Of a stretch of DNA of 64,000 bases, positions 55,061 to 64,000 are shown in pieces. Positions within the stretch are counted from its first letter, which is position 1, and every line of letters begins with the position of its first letter. This stretch comes from Adiantum capillus-veneris (taxonomy: Eukaryota; Streptophyta; Polypodiopsida; Polypodiales; Pteridaceae): the NCBI GenBank assembly GCA_014529385.2, contig CM043960.1, positions 119,294,543 to 119,358,542 on the forward strand. Reading direction: 5' to 3'. Below the pieces are notes generated by a model. The model was not told the origin of the DNA and ran no database searches. It was given only the letters and a program-made list of their open reading frames with translations. The position numbers and the translations under genes were made by a program.

Positions 55061-56590
55061 TAGCAATTTATTGAAGGAACACAAAGTATTGTATTGTAAA
55101 ATGTCTCCCTTGATGGGGGAAACCTATAATACAAAGCCTTTTGGAGGGGGACCGCCGACTCCATGCAAATCCGGTCCTCAATTGTCGTCAATAGCTTATT
55201 TCTCTCTCTTTTTGAAGTATTGTTCATGCCTATCTAGGTGTTATTCCGTTGTTGCTATGCTCATTAGGAATCCATTCTAATAAAATGCTCACTATGTCTA
55301 TGTTATTTTCCTCTACACACAAGTTACTAGACCATTCAATGTTGCAAGATTTTGCCCATTTGATGAAAGGATTCGCTTGGGCTTGTCCCATCGTACTTTT
55401 GACTTGCTAAAGATGACGACTCTTGGCATCTTTTGTGAGGCTTTTTCACTTCTGATGAAATCATTTGCTTGGGCTTGTCCCATGATTATTTTTGACTTGC
55501 TAAAGATGTAAAATCTTGGCATTCTTAGTACTCTTCAAAATCAATGAAGCATTGTTATATCAAAATGCAGGTTGCCTAGTAGAACTGAGATATATCTACC
55601 CTTTCTTTGAATACTATTTCGTTGGGAAATTGGATCATGATCTATAGTTATTGGAGTTACAACCCCAACATGACAATTAATAACCTTGGAAAAACCCACA
55701 TGGCACTATACACACTCGCACCATCAATATCTATGGTTGTCAATGCGATTGAATCACCAATGTCGAGCTCTGCACACTGATGTAGAATTGCTTCATCAAT
55801 TTATAAATTATCTATAAATGCTAAGGAAGGGTCTATTCGAAATTCTAGCTGGCCAAAAAGGAAAGAGATGGTTGGGCTTTATCTCCCAGACACCATAGCA
55901 CCTCTCACATTTGCAAAGATTGTACCAGGAAGCTCTAAAATTAGAAGGTTGCAACACCCTTCCAAGAGAGTTTTAGTCTTCTAGAGAAGAACTAGCCTAT
56001 ATGGTACCCTTCAGAAAAATTGTAGGAAATTTAAAAAATAGTTGTATGCTCTTCCTATTTGTGTAGAAAGAAAAGGGGAATGCCCTTCAAAATGAAAATG
56101 GGAGTCACAACTTCAAACTATAACGCTAACCACCAGTTCAAAATGCTAAGGAAGAGGTTGGCCAAGGAGAAAACGCGTAGGATGAGAGAGGGGGCAAGAA
56201 GTACATGCGCAAGGTAGAGCTGATAGTGTAGATTGAGTAGGCTAAGAACTGTCCCTCTTTACTGCACCTAAGCTATCCTAAGAGTTGTGATGATCAACTA
56301 AGAGTCTAAGAGATAAGAGGCCCAACATAAGATTAACGAGTCCTATTTATAGGCGTCACCACTAAGGTTCTGACTAAATGTTCCGCTAGCGTACAATATG
56401 AAACTACTGTCACACCTTCATACAAAACTATTCTCACTGTTCACAAAGGGAAGGCCTCCCATGTTAGAACTGAGCCAACTACTCCAAAGCTATTCGAGAA
56501 TATTATATGTAAATTATTAATGGCAAGGCACCTCAAAATCAACATTATAGGGATTGACCTAGACAAGTTATATTTGTCACGCTTTTCCCA
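55061..56590. other. Unassigned region with a 92-bp direct duplication
   Basis: No convincing gene. Two diverged units containing GCTTGGGCTTGTCCCA and TTTTGACTTGCTAAAGATG repeat with a 92 bp spacing (55375 and 55467). The rest is AT-rich unique-looking DNA. Confidence 0.5.
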
Positions 56591-56986
56591 TCAAGTGTGC
56601 ATGAGGACGAATTGTACAAAGCTGTCTTGGAGATTGGTGCCGGGGTAACCGCCGAGGACACACCAGGAGATGACGTCGTTGAGATAAAAGCGAATGGCGG
56701 AGGCCTGGTATGACGCAGGTCCGTCGTAGCCGTTGCGGATCTGTACGCGGCAGGTGGCCATGTCAGTCTGGAAGGCTGTGTGGGCCTGCACAACTACGTC
56801 GCTGCTACCGTCGGCGAATTGGTTGCTTATCAGATTTTGGCAGTCTGCGAGGAGCGGGCTGTCGCCCCCATCGCAGGTCACGTCCGCCATCGCCTGCCAC
56901 TGAAGATCGCCCACCCACAGTAGTATCACCGTCATCAGCGTTACCGCCTGCACAGTAATGAGGTGTTGCGCCTTCATTGCCGCCAT
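56591..56986 (-). CDS. Small secreted cysteine-containing protein, family not recognised
   Basis: 131 codons from ATG 56986 to TGA 56591. Residues 9-26 form a hydrophobic segment and AMA at 32-34 suits signal-peptidase cleavage, leaving a mature protein of about 97 residues with four cysteines (38, 49, 79, 109), enough for two disulfides. The pattern SPLLADCQNLI ... ATCRVQI resembles in outline small secreted effector-type folds (Hce2-like), but I cannot place it. It is the only ORF here without transposon features, and its GC content is clearly higher than its surroundings. A CTTATAAG at 57123-57130 could be its TATA box, about 140 nt upstream. It is intact; chance or a gene fragment cannot be excluded. 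Confidence 0.55.
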   Translation of the reverse strand: MAAMKAQHLITVQAVTLMTVILLWVGDLQWQAMADVTCDGGDSPLLADCQNLISNQFADGSSDVVVQAHTAFQTDMATCRVQIRNGYDGPASYQASAIRFYLNDVISWCVLGGYPGTNLQDSFVQFVLMHT

Positions 56987-57122
56987 TTTAATGGCGCTGC
57001 AGCTATCTTTGTGATTTTTCTTGAAGACTAGCTGCTGCTGCTGCGCTAAATCTACTGCTGTATGATTCTGCTGTCAAAATTCTCTTCTACTTCTTCTTCG
57101 TCTTTCTCTCACTCTCTCGTTC

Positions 57123-57130
57123 TCTTATAA
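57123..57130 (-). promoter_or_regulatory. Possible TATA box for the 131-codon ORF
   Basis: CTTATAAG (self-complementary) with a purine-rich GAGAGAG stretch downstream, as in many plant 5' leaders. Confidence 0.3.
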
Positions 57131-57168
57131 GAATGGTAAGCAGCCATGATCGTCAGTAACTCTTTCTT

Positions 57169-57324
57169 CTAGTCCTTGGTGAGAAGATCTATGAAGAGGA
57201 CATTCCAACGAACCAACAGAAAGAAATCTCTTGCAATATTTTTGGCGATGTTTGCTAGAATTCTGTCCCAAGTTTGCCGGTTGTATCGAGGCAAGCTTAT
57301 CAAGATCTTTAATATTCCACTCAT
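57169..57324 (-). CDS. 51-codon ORF of unknown function
   Basis: ATG 57324 to TAG 57169, below usual ORF cut-offs. It reads MSGILKILISLPRYNRQTWD... with a helical hydrophobic C-terminal half (FFLLVRWNVLFIDLL). It lies just beyond the conserved 3' end of LINE copy 3 and upstream of the 131-codon ORF. It may be the tail of a degraded gene; composition looks protein-like but no family is recognised. Confidence 0.25.
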   Translation of the reverse strand: MSGILKILISLPRYNRQTWDRILANIAKNIARDFFLLVRWNVLFIDLLTKD

Positions 57325-57347
57325 CTAAACCCATTGCCCCACCATAT

Positions 57348-58972
57348 AGCCGATCATACACAACCCGACCATATATATCCTTGCCTAATATTCTTCAGTC
57401 TCTTTGAGAGATCTATCATTCCTTGTATCTTTTCCATGAAGCTACCGGCTTTGGAAATGACGTCGAACGCCGCCCGGGAGGAATCCTGATTAGCACCCAA
57501 CATGTTACTGATTTTTTCTAGCTTTCTCTTAGTAATGGGGAGTTCAAGATCTTTAGCCTCCATTGTCCGGTGTGATTTTTCTGAGTCTTTAATTATGGAG
57601 TTCCTCAAATAGTAGAGGTTGGCTTCGTTGATTTTTCTTTTGAACATTTGTAGATTGAAATCCACAAACAGCGCTTTCAGGCTTGGAGCTTGGTAAGCCA
57701 CATTAAACACATGACTGTTTCTCAATTTCCAGATAATCCATAGAAATTCAGCCCTAGTTCGTTTCCAATAGTTGGACAAAATGCCTATAGAGTCTCCTCG
57801 TAGTAGCAGTTGCCTCCAAGAGATTTTTTTTTTTTTGGACAAAATTTATAGGAGACAATATAATAGCAAACTGCGGACATCTTAAAAATAAATGAAATAT
57901 AGACTCCACTTCTACATTGCATTTGAGACAGCTCCCCATGGATATCCCTGCATTGAGGCTTTTCTCCCCAGTCCACAGGGCTTTGTGGAGTATAAGCCAA
58001 CGGAGGACCAATTTCTTGGGTTGAATTGACGTGTCCCACATCTTCTTAAATTTGAACATCGACTGCTTGCTATCTAGGACGTTCCACCGTCTGTTCAATG
58101 TGCTATGCAATGAGAGAGTGATGTCTCCAAGATTCAATCGCGGGCCATGTTGGAGTTTGAATCCACCTTTCCATCCAAAGGCACTAAGTGGGACACATTC
58201 TTTAAGTGAGAGTTGCCATACCTCTGAACTAGGGAAAACCTCAAGTCTGGATAAAATGAGCGTGAATTCCCATGGTTGAAGGGAAAACTAGAGAAGAAGT
58301 TCCTCATCTGATTTCTACATATGTAGTTGCCCATTCTAAAGAACTCCCCAAGTGGTGATTCCTTTGTTGTGACATCGAAGTGCCGTCCTTCTCTGATTAT
58401 TGGCGATAGGGGTTAGAGGGGAGAGAGGCCACCAAATGGAGTCGAATTGCCGGACAACATTAGACCTGTTGTTAGACCAAAAGATTGACAGATCAACCCT
58501 TGCCCTATTCCACGCACCCCAAAGAGATGCACGAAGGTCTGACCCTTTAGCCTTGATGGGGAATGGCCCAAAAAAAATTGTGATCCAGCTCAATTTTTTC
58601 CAAGGCTTCCAGCTGGCCAGAGCGAAGCTATTTTTTTTCATGAATAGGAGGAGAGCCCATTCTCTTGGCTAGTATCCTGAAGAGCACGGATGAGGACTTT
58701 GATTGCTATTTTATATGCCCACTTTTTAATATTTTTTACTCCTAGACCCCCTTTTACTATTGGAAGACAACAAATATCCCACCGAACTTTGGTTGCAGCT
58801 TTCTTAAGAGTTGGTTGGTAGTATTGCTTGGATAGTCAAGTTGATGGTCTTAAAGTTGACGCTACCATGTTCTTAACCAATCATAGTAGCAACGTAAATA
58901 CTTAATCACTTGGTTGGAAAAGCTCGAGGTATGCTCTAAGTTTGGCTATATGAGTACAACTTTCCCTTTTTC
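57348..58972 (-). pseudogene. LINE (L1-type) ORF2 C-terminal fragment, copy 3
   Basis: Minus strand: KKAATKVRWDICCLP, KGGLGVKNIKKWAYK, then LNLGDITLSLHSTLNRRWN and the zf-RVT zinc-binding domain (57754-58137: MWDTSIQPKK, LHKALWTGEKSLNAGISMGSCLKCNVEVESIFHLFLRCPQ with the C-x2-C and H-x4-C ligands readable). A helical tail follows (57354-57842: EFLWIIWKLRNSHVFN). It is the best preserved of the three copies but has frameshifts near 57830 and 58270. Its 5' part is cut by Copia B at 58972. Confidence 0.75.
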
Positions 58973-59199
58973 TGTTGGAATTAGGGTTGCAAAGAAACAC
59001 ACACAGCTTGGAGAAGACGAAGGAAGCTCAAGGCACACAATAGAGAGTATGTTACTTAGTGTGCAATGGAAAGATTGATAGCCCTAGAGTGATGGGCGTA
59101 TATACAATGCACGGGGGAAAAAACCTCCTAAAGAGGGAAAAAATGCCCCGGCGGTCCTAGTGTGTTCACACACATCACTACCACATGTATATGGTAACA
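58973..59199 (-). repeat. 3' LTR of Copia B
   Basis: 227 bp, TGTTACC...CAACA on the minus strand. Confidence 0.95.
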
Positions 59200-59209
59200 A
59201 ATCCCCCCT
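59200..59209 (-). other. Polypurine tract of Copia B
   Basis: AGGGGGGATT on the minus strand, next to the 3' LTR. Confidence 0.85.
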
Positions 59210-59274
59210 GGAGTGATGCGGTGAACGAGAGCTGGCACATGAGTAAAGGGAAGTGCCATGCCCTGAGGACAGGA

Positions 59275-62200
59275 TCAGTCCACAAAGGGGAGTAAGCCCA
59301 AAGCTTTGCGGAAAGCTTCAAGCTTCTCACGAGACAATGCCTTTGTGAAAAGATCTGCAAGGTTGTCCTGTGTTGGCACATAAGCCAAGATGATCTCTCC
59401 TGCTGAGAGCCTCTCCCTGACATAGTGGTAATGCACCTCAATGTGCTTTGTGCGAGCATGAAAAACTGGGTTCCTCGCAACTGCCAATGCACTCTGACTG
59501 TCAGTGTAGATAGTGTTGGCAGTGTCCTGTCCAACACCCAAGTCAGCCATAAGGCGTCTGAGCCATATACACTCAACCGTAGCTGTGAAGACTGCCCTGT
59601 ACTCAGCCTCACAACTCGAAGTGGCCACAGTAGGTTGCTTCTTACTCAACCATGATATACATGAACTGCCAAGCATGAAACAAAAACCACTTGTGGACAC
59701 TCGCGTGTCAAAACAACCAGCCCAATCTGAGTCCGAAAAAGCATGTAAGTCTGGCGGCAATGATCCCCCCTTGGGATAAAACAAGCCAAGATGTAAAGTG
59801 CCACTAAGGTAGCGGAAAATCCTCTTGACAGCCTGCCAATGCTTAGACCCTGGGCTATGCATAAATCTGCTGACCTGCGAGACTGCAAACTGAATATCTG
59901 GCCTTGTGTTGCATACATAAATGAGGCAGCCAACAGCAGTTTGGTAAAGAGTGACATCAGCAGGATCGTCAGCATCATGTAGACTCAACTTCAAACCTGT
60001 TTCCATGGGAGTGGCAATAGGTTTGCAATCCTCAAGTCCAAACTTACATAGCAATGTCTCTATGTAACTTTTCTGACACAAGGCAATACCACCATCACAC
60101 TACTTAAACTGTATACCCAAGTAATGATGCAACAACCCCAAATCTTTCATCTTGAAAGTAGCATTCAAATCAGCCTTAAATTCAACAATATGTCTCTCAT
60201 TTGGTCCAGTGATCAGCAAATCATCAACATAAAGAACCACAATGAGAAATACATCATCCTCACGCTTTACATACAATGTGCTTTCTGCTGGACTGTTACG
60301 AAAGCCTCGTTTAACCAAATGAGTGTCAGCTTTCTCATACCAAGCACGAGGATTTTGCTTCAACCCATACAAAGCCTTCTTACATTTGCACACTTTGTCC
60401 TCTTGTCCTTTTATGACAAAACCGCGAGGCTGCGTTACATAAACTTCCTCAAATATGTCACCATTCAAGAAAGCAGTAACAATGTCTGATTGATGTACAT
60501 CCCAACCAAAATGAGCTGCCAATGCACATAGAAACCGCACAGTAGTCATACGACAAGTGGGAGCAAAAGTCTCTTCATAATCTATGCCTTTTTGTTGTGC
60601 ATAACCCTTTGCAACAAGTCGAGCCTTATGGCGATCGATCTCACCATCCGGCTTGCGTTTCAACTTGTAAACCCACTTCGTACCAATGGCCTTTTTTCTA
60701 GGAGGCAAATCACATAAAGTCCATGTGTCATTCTCTATAAGTGCATCATATTCTGATTTCATGGCAGCAATCCAATTTTCTGAATTCTGTGCTTCATCAA
60801 AAGACAGAGGCTCCTCAACATCATGTAAACTAGACACAGCCAAAGCATAACAATCTGATTCATAAGATGCATGGCGAGAGCCTGAACGAGTACGACTAGA
60901 TAAAGGTGCATCCAATTTACTGTCACGCAAAGTGTGCACCAGCCATTTTGGCATACCTCTGGCCTGCTCATTTTCAGCCCTTTCCTCATCAAGTACATCA
61001 TGTACATCTGCATCAGTAATAGGTTGTTCTAAAACATTTTCAGAAACCCCCATAGGCTGTACATTTGCCTCATTGGAACTTACATTCGTATTTCCACCAC
61101 TGAAAAGAGGCAACAAAGTGTCATAAATGTCCTGTGAGCTTACATTACTGTCTCTAGTACATAACAGCAAGGGCTGAACAGAGTCTTCCACAAACACTAC
61201 ATCCCGTGAAACCAGAATACGTTTTGTTTGCGAATGATACAACCTGTAACCTTTGCTTTCAGCACTATAACCAACAAAAATACATTTGACAGCCTTATCA
61301 TCCAGTTTTCTGCGCTGCACTTGTGGCACCAAAGCATATGCCAAATAGCCAAAAACACGCATGTGCTCAATAGAAGGTTTTCTATCATGCCATGCATCAT
61401 ATGGAGTAATAGACTGCAAAGCTTTCGTAGGACACCTGTTAAGTACATAAGTGGCACACATGATGGCCTCAAGCCAAAAAGAATGCGGCAAAGCTTGACT
61501 TTTGACCATACATCGTGCCATTTCCGTTAGTGACCTGTTTTTCCTCTCAGCAACACCATTTTGCTGAGGTGTATAAGGCACTATACATTGGTGTTTTATC
61601 CCACGACTAGCCAGAAATGCATTAAATTCATGAGACATATACTCCCCCCCTCGATCGGAACGGAGGGTGGCCATAGTACATTTTGAGACATTTTCAGCCA
61701 TAGCCAAAAATTGTTTGAAGCACATAAAAACTTCGGACTTCGCTTTAAGCGGAAATACCCATGCATGCCCGGAGTAATCATCAATGAAAGTCACGAAGTA
61801 CAGGTAATTGCCCAAGGACGGAGTTTGCATGGGCCCACAAACATCACTATGCACAAGCTGCAACCTGCATGTGGCCCTAACTGAACCATCCTTTGGAAAC
61901 TTAGAACGCTGCATTTTACCCAGAATACAGCCTTCACAAACATGTTTGACAGGTGCTTCAAGAGGCGGCAAAGAAGCAACCATATCAGATTTCTGCAAAC
62001 GCAGCAAACTGGCAAAATTCAGATGACCAAAACGTGCATGCCAAAGTTTTGCATCTGAAATAGCCCTTGAATCTGCAACAGCATTTGCAAAATTTTGTCC
62101 ACACTTGTCATACAAAGTGAGCTTATACAGCCCACGGCACAAAAGCACAGATGCAACAATTTCATCACCAAAACTGAGATCATGAACTGTACATCTGTCA

Positions 62201-62577
62201 TCCACAAATTTGACTGCAAGTCCAAGTCTAGCAAGTGCGGATACAGACAAGAGATTCTTCTTGATGCCAGGTACATAAAGTGCATCAACAAGTGTGAAGG
62301 AACTGCCATTAGCAGCAGTGAGCACAATCTTTCCAACTCCCTGAACTAGATAAGAGGCGTTGTTGGCACAAGTGACTGAATTCCCATGAGGGACAGACTC
62401 GAGAGAGGTAAACAATTCACGATGTGAGGTAATGTGCTTTGTAGCACCACTGTCGAAATACCACACATGTGAATCTGCAGCAACTGACAAGCATGCATCA
62501 TGGACAACAGGATTGTAAGTGCACTCTGCGCTAAAAGCCCATTCTGCATCAACATCAGCATCACAATCTCCTTTCAC
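59275..62577 (-). pseudogene. Copia B Pol (protease, integrase, reverse transcriptase, RNase H)
   Basis: Read from 62577 down: protease WYFDSGATKHIT (about 62430-62465), integrase finger LWHARFGHLN...CEGC, core FIDDYSGHAW, SDRGGEY and QQNGVAER (61520-62050), a proline-poor linker, reverse transcriptase WVYKLKRKPDG, DIVTAFLNGD, YGLKQNPRAWY and YVDDLLITG (60090-60770), RNase H (59275-59760, DSDWAGC, SCEAEYRA, DSQSALAVARNP). A TAG (complement at 60100-60102), CAG in element A, divides it; the frame continues to 59275. Otherwise full length. Confidence 0.92.
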
Positions 62578-63560
62578 AGAAGACTCACAATGGCTGCATT
62601 TGTAGTGGAACCAGCATTTGCAGTGGAACCACCCTCTTTCTTCTTAGCCTCTTTGGCCTTCAACTTAGGACACGACTTGATCAAGTGATCATTGGCTTTA
62701 CAATAATGGCAACGCATCTTCTTTTTGCCCTTATCACCAGAATTGCCAGACAAAGTGCTGCCAGCAGAGGCATTAGGAACAGAATTTTTGCCACTCGCAG
62801 CAGAACCATAAGAAGTGGCTGCATTACTGTTACCACCCTTTCTTTGAGAAGCAATAAAAGCCTGTTCAACTGCACGTTGCCTAGTCCTGTTTTTTCTAGA
62901 AAGTGACTCTTGCAACAGCAATGTGCATAATGCATCAAACTTGACAACTTCACGATTTCCTTGGGTCATCAGTCTCCAAGTACTAGCAAAAGTCTGGTAG
63001 GAATCTGGTAAGGCATCAAGAACAGTCTGCACAAGGGAACTGTCTGAAATGACTTCACCTGCAGAAATGAGTTGCTCATTGATATCCTTGACACTAGCAA
63101 GGAAAGTGTCCATATCATCTTCCTCATGCATAATCTTCGACTCTAGCTCTTTACGCAGCAAAGCAATTTTAGCCTCATTGCGGCTTGCATAAAGACCTGC
63201 TAGAATATCCCAAGCCTGTTTTGCAAATTTTGCTGAACGGATATGAGGAATAATGGTGCGCTTCACAGACAACGCAATCAATGCATCAGCCTGCGCATCC
63301 TTAACATCCCAACGAGCTTGTTCTGCCGTAGGCAAAACAACTCTAACAGCTGCAATCCTTGCAGCAAGACTTGCAACATCCTCAATATCGCCTCCATCTT
63401 CAGAACCAGGACGTACATCAATGCCCTGCACAATGTTCCAGACACCTTTTGACACAAGAACTTGTTGCATCATATAAGCCCACATAGGGTAGTTGTCCCC
63501 ATCCAACCTGTCCTCAGTAGCAAACATCTTGAACACATCCGTGTTGTTGTTGTCAGCCAT
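62574..63560 (-). pseudogene. Copia B Gag
   Basis: ATG 63560 (MADNNNTD). Gag domain with DRLDGDNYPMWAYMMQ, ILAGLYASRNEAK and MHEEDDMDTFLASVKDIN, zinc knuckle CHYCKANDHLIKSC (about 62677-62718). A 1-nt deletion near 62588 relative to A ends it early (stop 62574), so Gag and Pol, one frame in A, are separated here. Confidence 0.9.
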
Positions 63561-63889
63561 GGTAAATGCTGCACCTGATGTGAAAACTGCCCGAAAATAG
63601 GAGAAATGGAGCGGGAACAACTTGTGCTATATAGCACAAACCGTAGAAGACTATAAGGCACCTGTTATGCAGAAAACGGCACTGACAGAAAATCTGCACA
63701 AAATGACGAAATAGCCTGTGCAGTACTGCCCGTAGTGGAATCGGAGGCCGAAATGAGCCCAAATCAAAATTCTGAGCAGACCAAGCTCTTCGAGCCCTCC
63801 CGAAATATTTGTCGACCTGCGAACGCTCACCAAAGCTCACTGAAATCGGAGAAAGTGAGCAGGCGACTAAGCCCGGGAGGACGTGACCT

Positions 63890-63901
63890 GCTCTGATACC
63901 A
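63890..63901 (-). other. Primer-binding site (tRNA-iMet) of Copia B
   Basis: TGGTATCAGAGC on the minus strand, adjacent to the LTR at 63904. Confidence 0.95.
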
Positions 63902-63903
63902 AT

Positions 63904-64000
63904 TGTTGGAATTAGGGTAGCAGAGAAACACACACAGCTTGGAGAAGACGAAGGAAGCTCAAGGCACACAATAGAGAGTATGTTACTTAGTGTGCAATGG
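63904..64000 (-). repeat. 5' LTR of Copia B, partial
   Basis: First 97 of an expected 227 bp; two differences from 58973-59069. Confidence 0.93.

Larger units (their letters stand above)
58973..64000 (-). mobile_element. Copia retrotransposon B, near-intact, truncated by the window end
   Basis: Same family as A. The 3' LTR is complete (58973-59199) and the first 97 bp of the inverted 5' LTR are visible (63904-64000), with 2 differences between the LTR parts that can be compared. It has an iMet PBS and polypurine tract. The coding region has one 1-nt deletion and one nonsense codon. Inserted in LINE copy 3; the left flank TTTTC (58968-58972) should be repeated about 130 bp beyond the window. 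Confidence 0.95.

Overview
This window looks like plant nuclear DNA from a large, repeat-rich genome. The signs are Copia and Ty3/Gypsy LTR retrotransposons primed by tRNA-iMet and tRNA-Asp, two CACTA DNA transposons, L1-type LINE fragments, a MITE, long (GA)n/(CT)n tracts and no prokaryotic gene layout. I cannot name the species. Almost the whole window is nested transposable elements, and only one short ORF (56591-56986, minus) looks like a candidate host gene. No rRNA, tRNA or CRISPR array was recognised.

Layout, left to right. 1-1603: 5' end of a minus-strand LTR retrotransposon F (LTR 1188-1603), inserted in an inverted LTR copy (1604-2479) of the type seen again at 53900. 2480-3410: dispersed repeat R. 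3657-3807: short repeat S. 3828-4833: LINE fragment 1. 4833-11769: end fragment of a CACTA element (CACTA-2) interrupted by Copia element A (5018-10403, TSD GTAGC). 11770-15034: S copy, unassigned DNA and LINE fragment 2. 15035-40812: CACTA-1, with CACTACAAGAGGTT ends and TSD GTT. Its transposase exon is split by a 19.6 kb Gypsy element C (17460-37093, TSD ACGCC/ATGCC). 40845-41642: second R copy. 41643 to about 55060: Gypsy chromodomain element E. It is split between RNase H and integrase by non-autonomous Gypsy element D (43040-51937, TSD AAAGC) and holds a 288 bp MITE at 52444-52731 (TSD TACCG). 56591-56986: small secreted-protein ORF. 57348-58972: LINE fragment 3, cut by Copia element B (58973 to beyond 64000, minus), a younger relative of A.

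How the parts relate. C and D share an 18-nt tRNA-Asp primer-binding site, Gag and retropepsin relatives, an unusual CX2CX3HX4C zinc knuckle, and a polypurine-tract-like sequence internal to the element after the gag-pol block. D has no reverse transcriptase, RNase H or integrase. It is therefore best read as a non-autonomous element mobilised by C-like partners. C has a second coding block of about 1,100 codons, mostly coiled coil, downstream of pol. It also has a retropepsin-like fold after integrase, two HHCC-like modules, and a recurring 18-bp palindrome in its non-coding parts. Most nonsense codons in A, B and C are TAG, as expected from C-to-T decay at CAG (CHG) sites under plant methylation.
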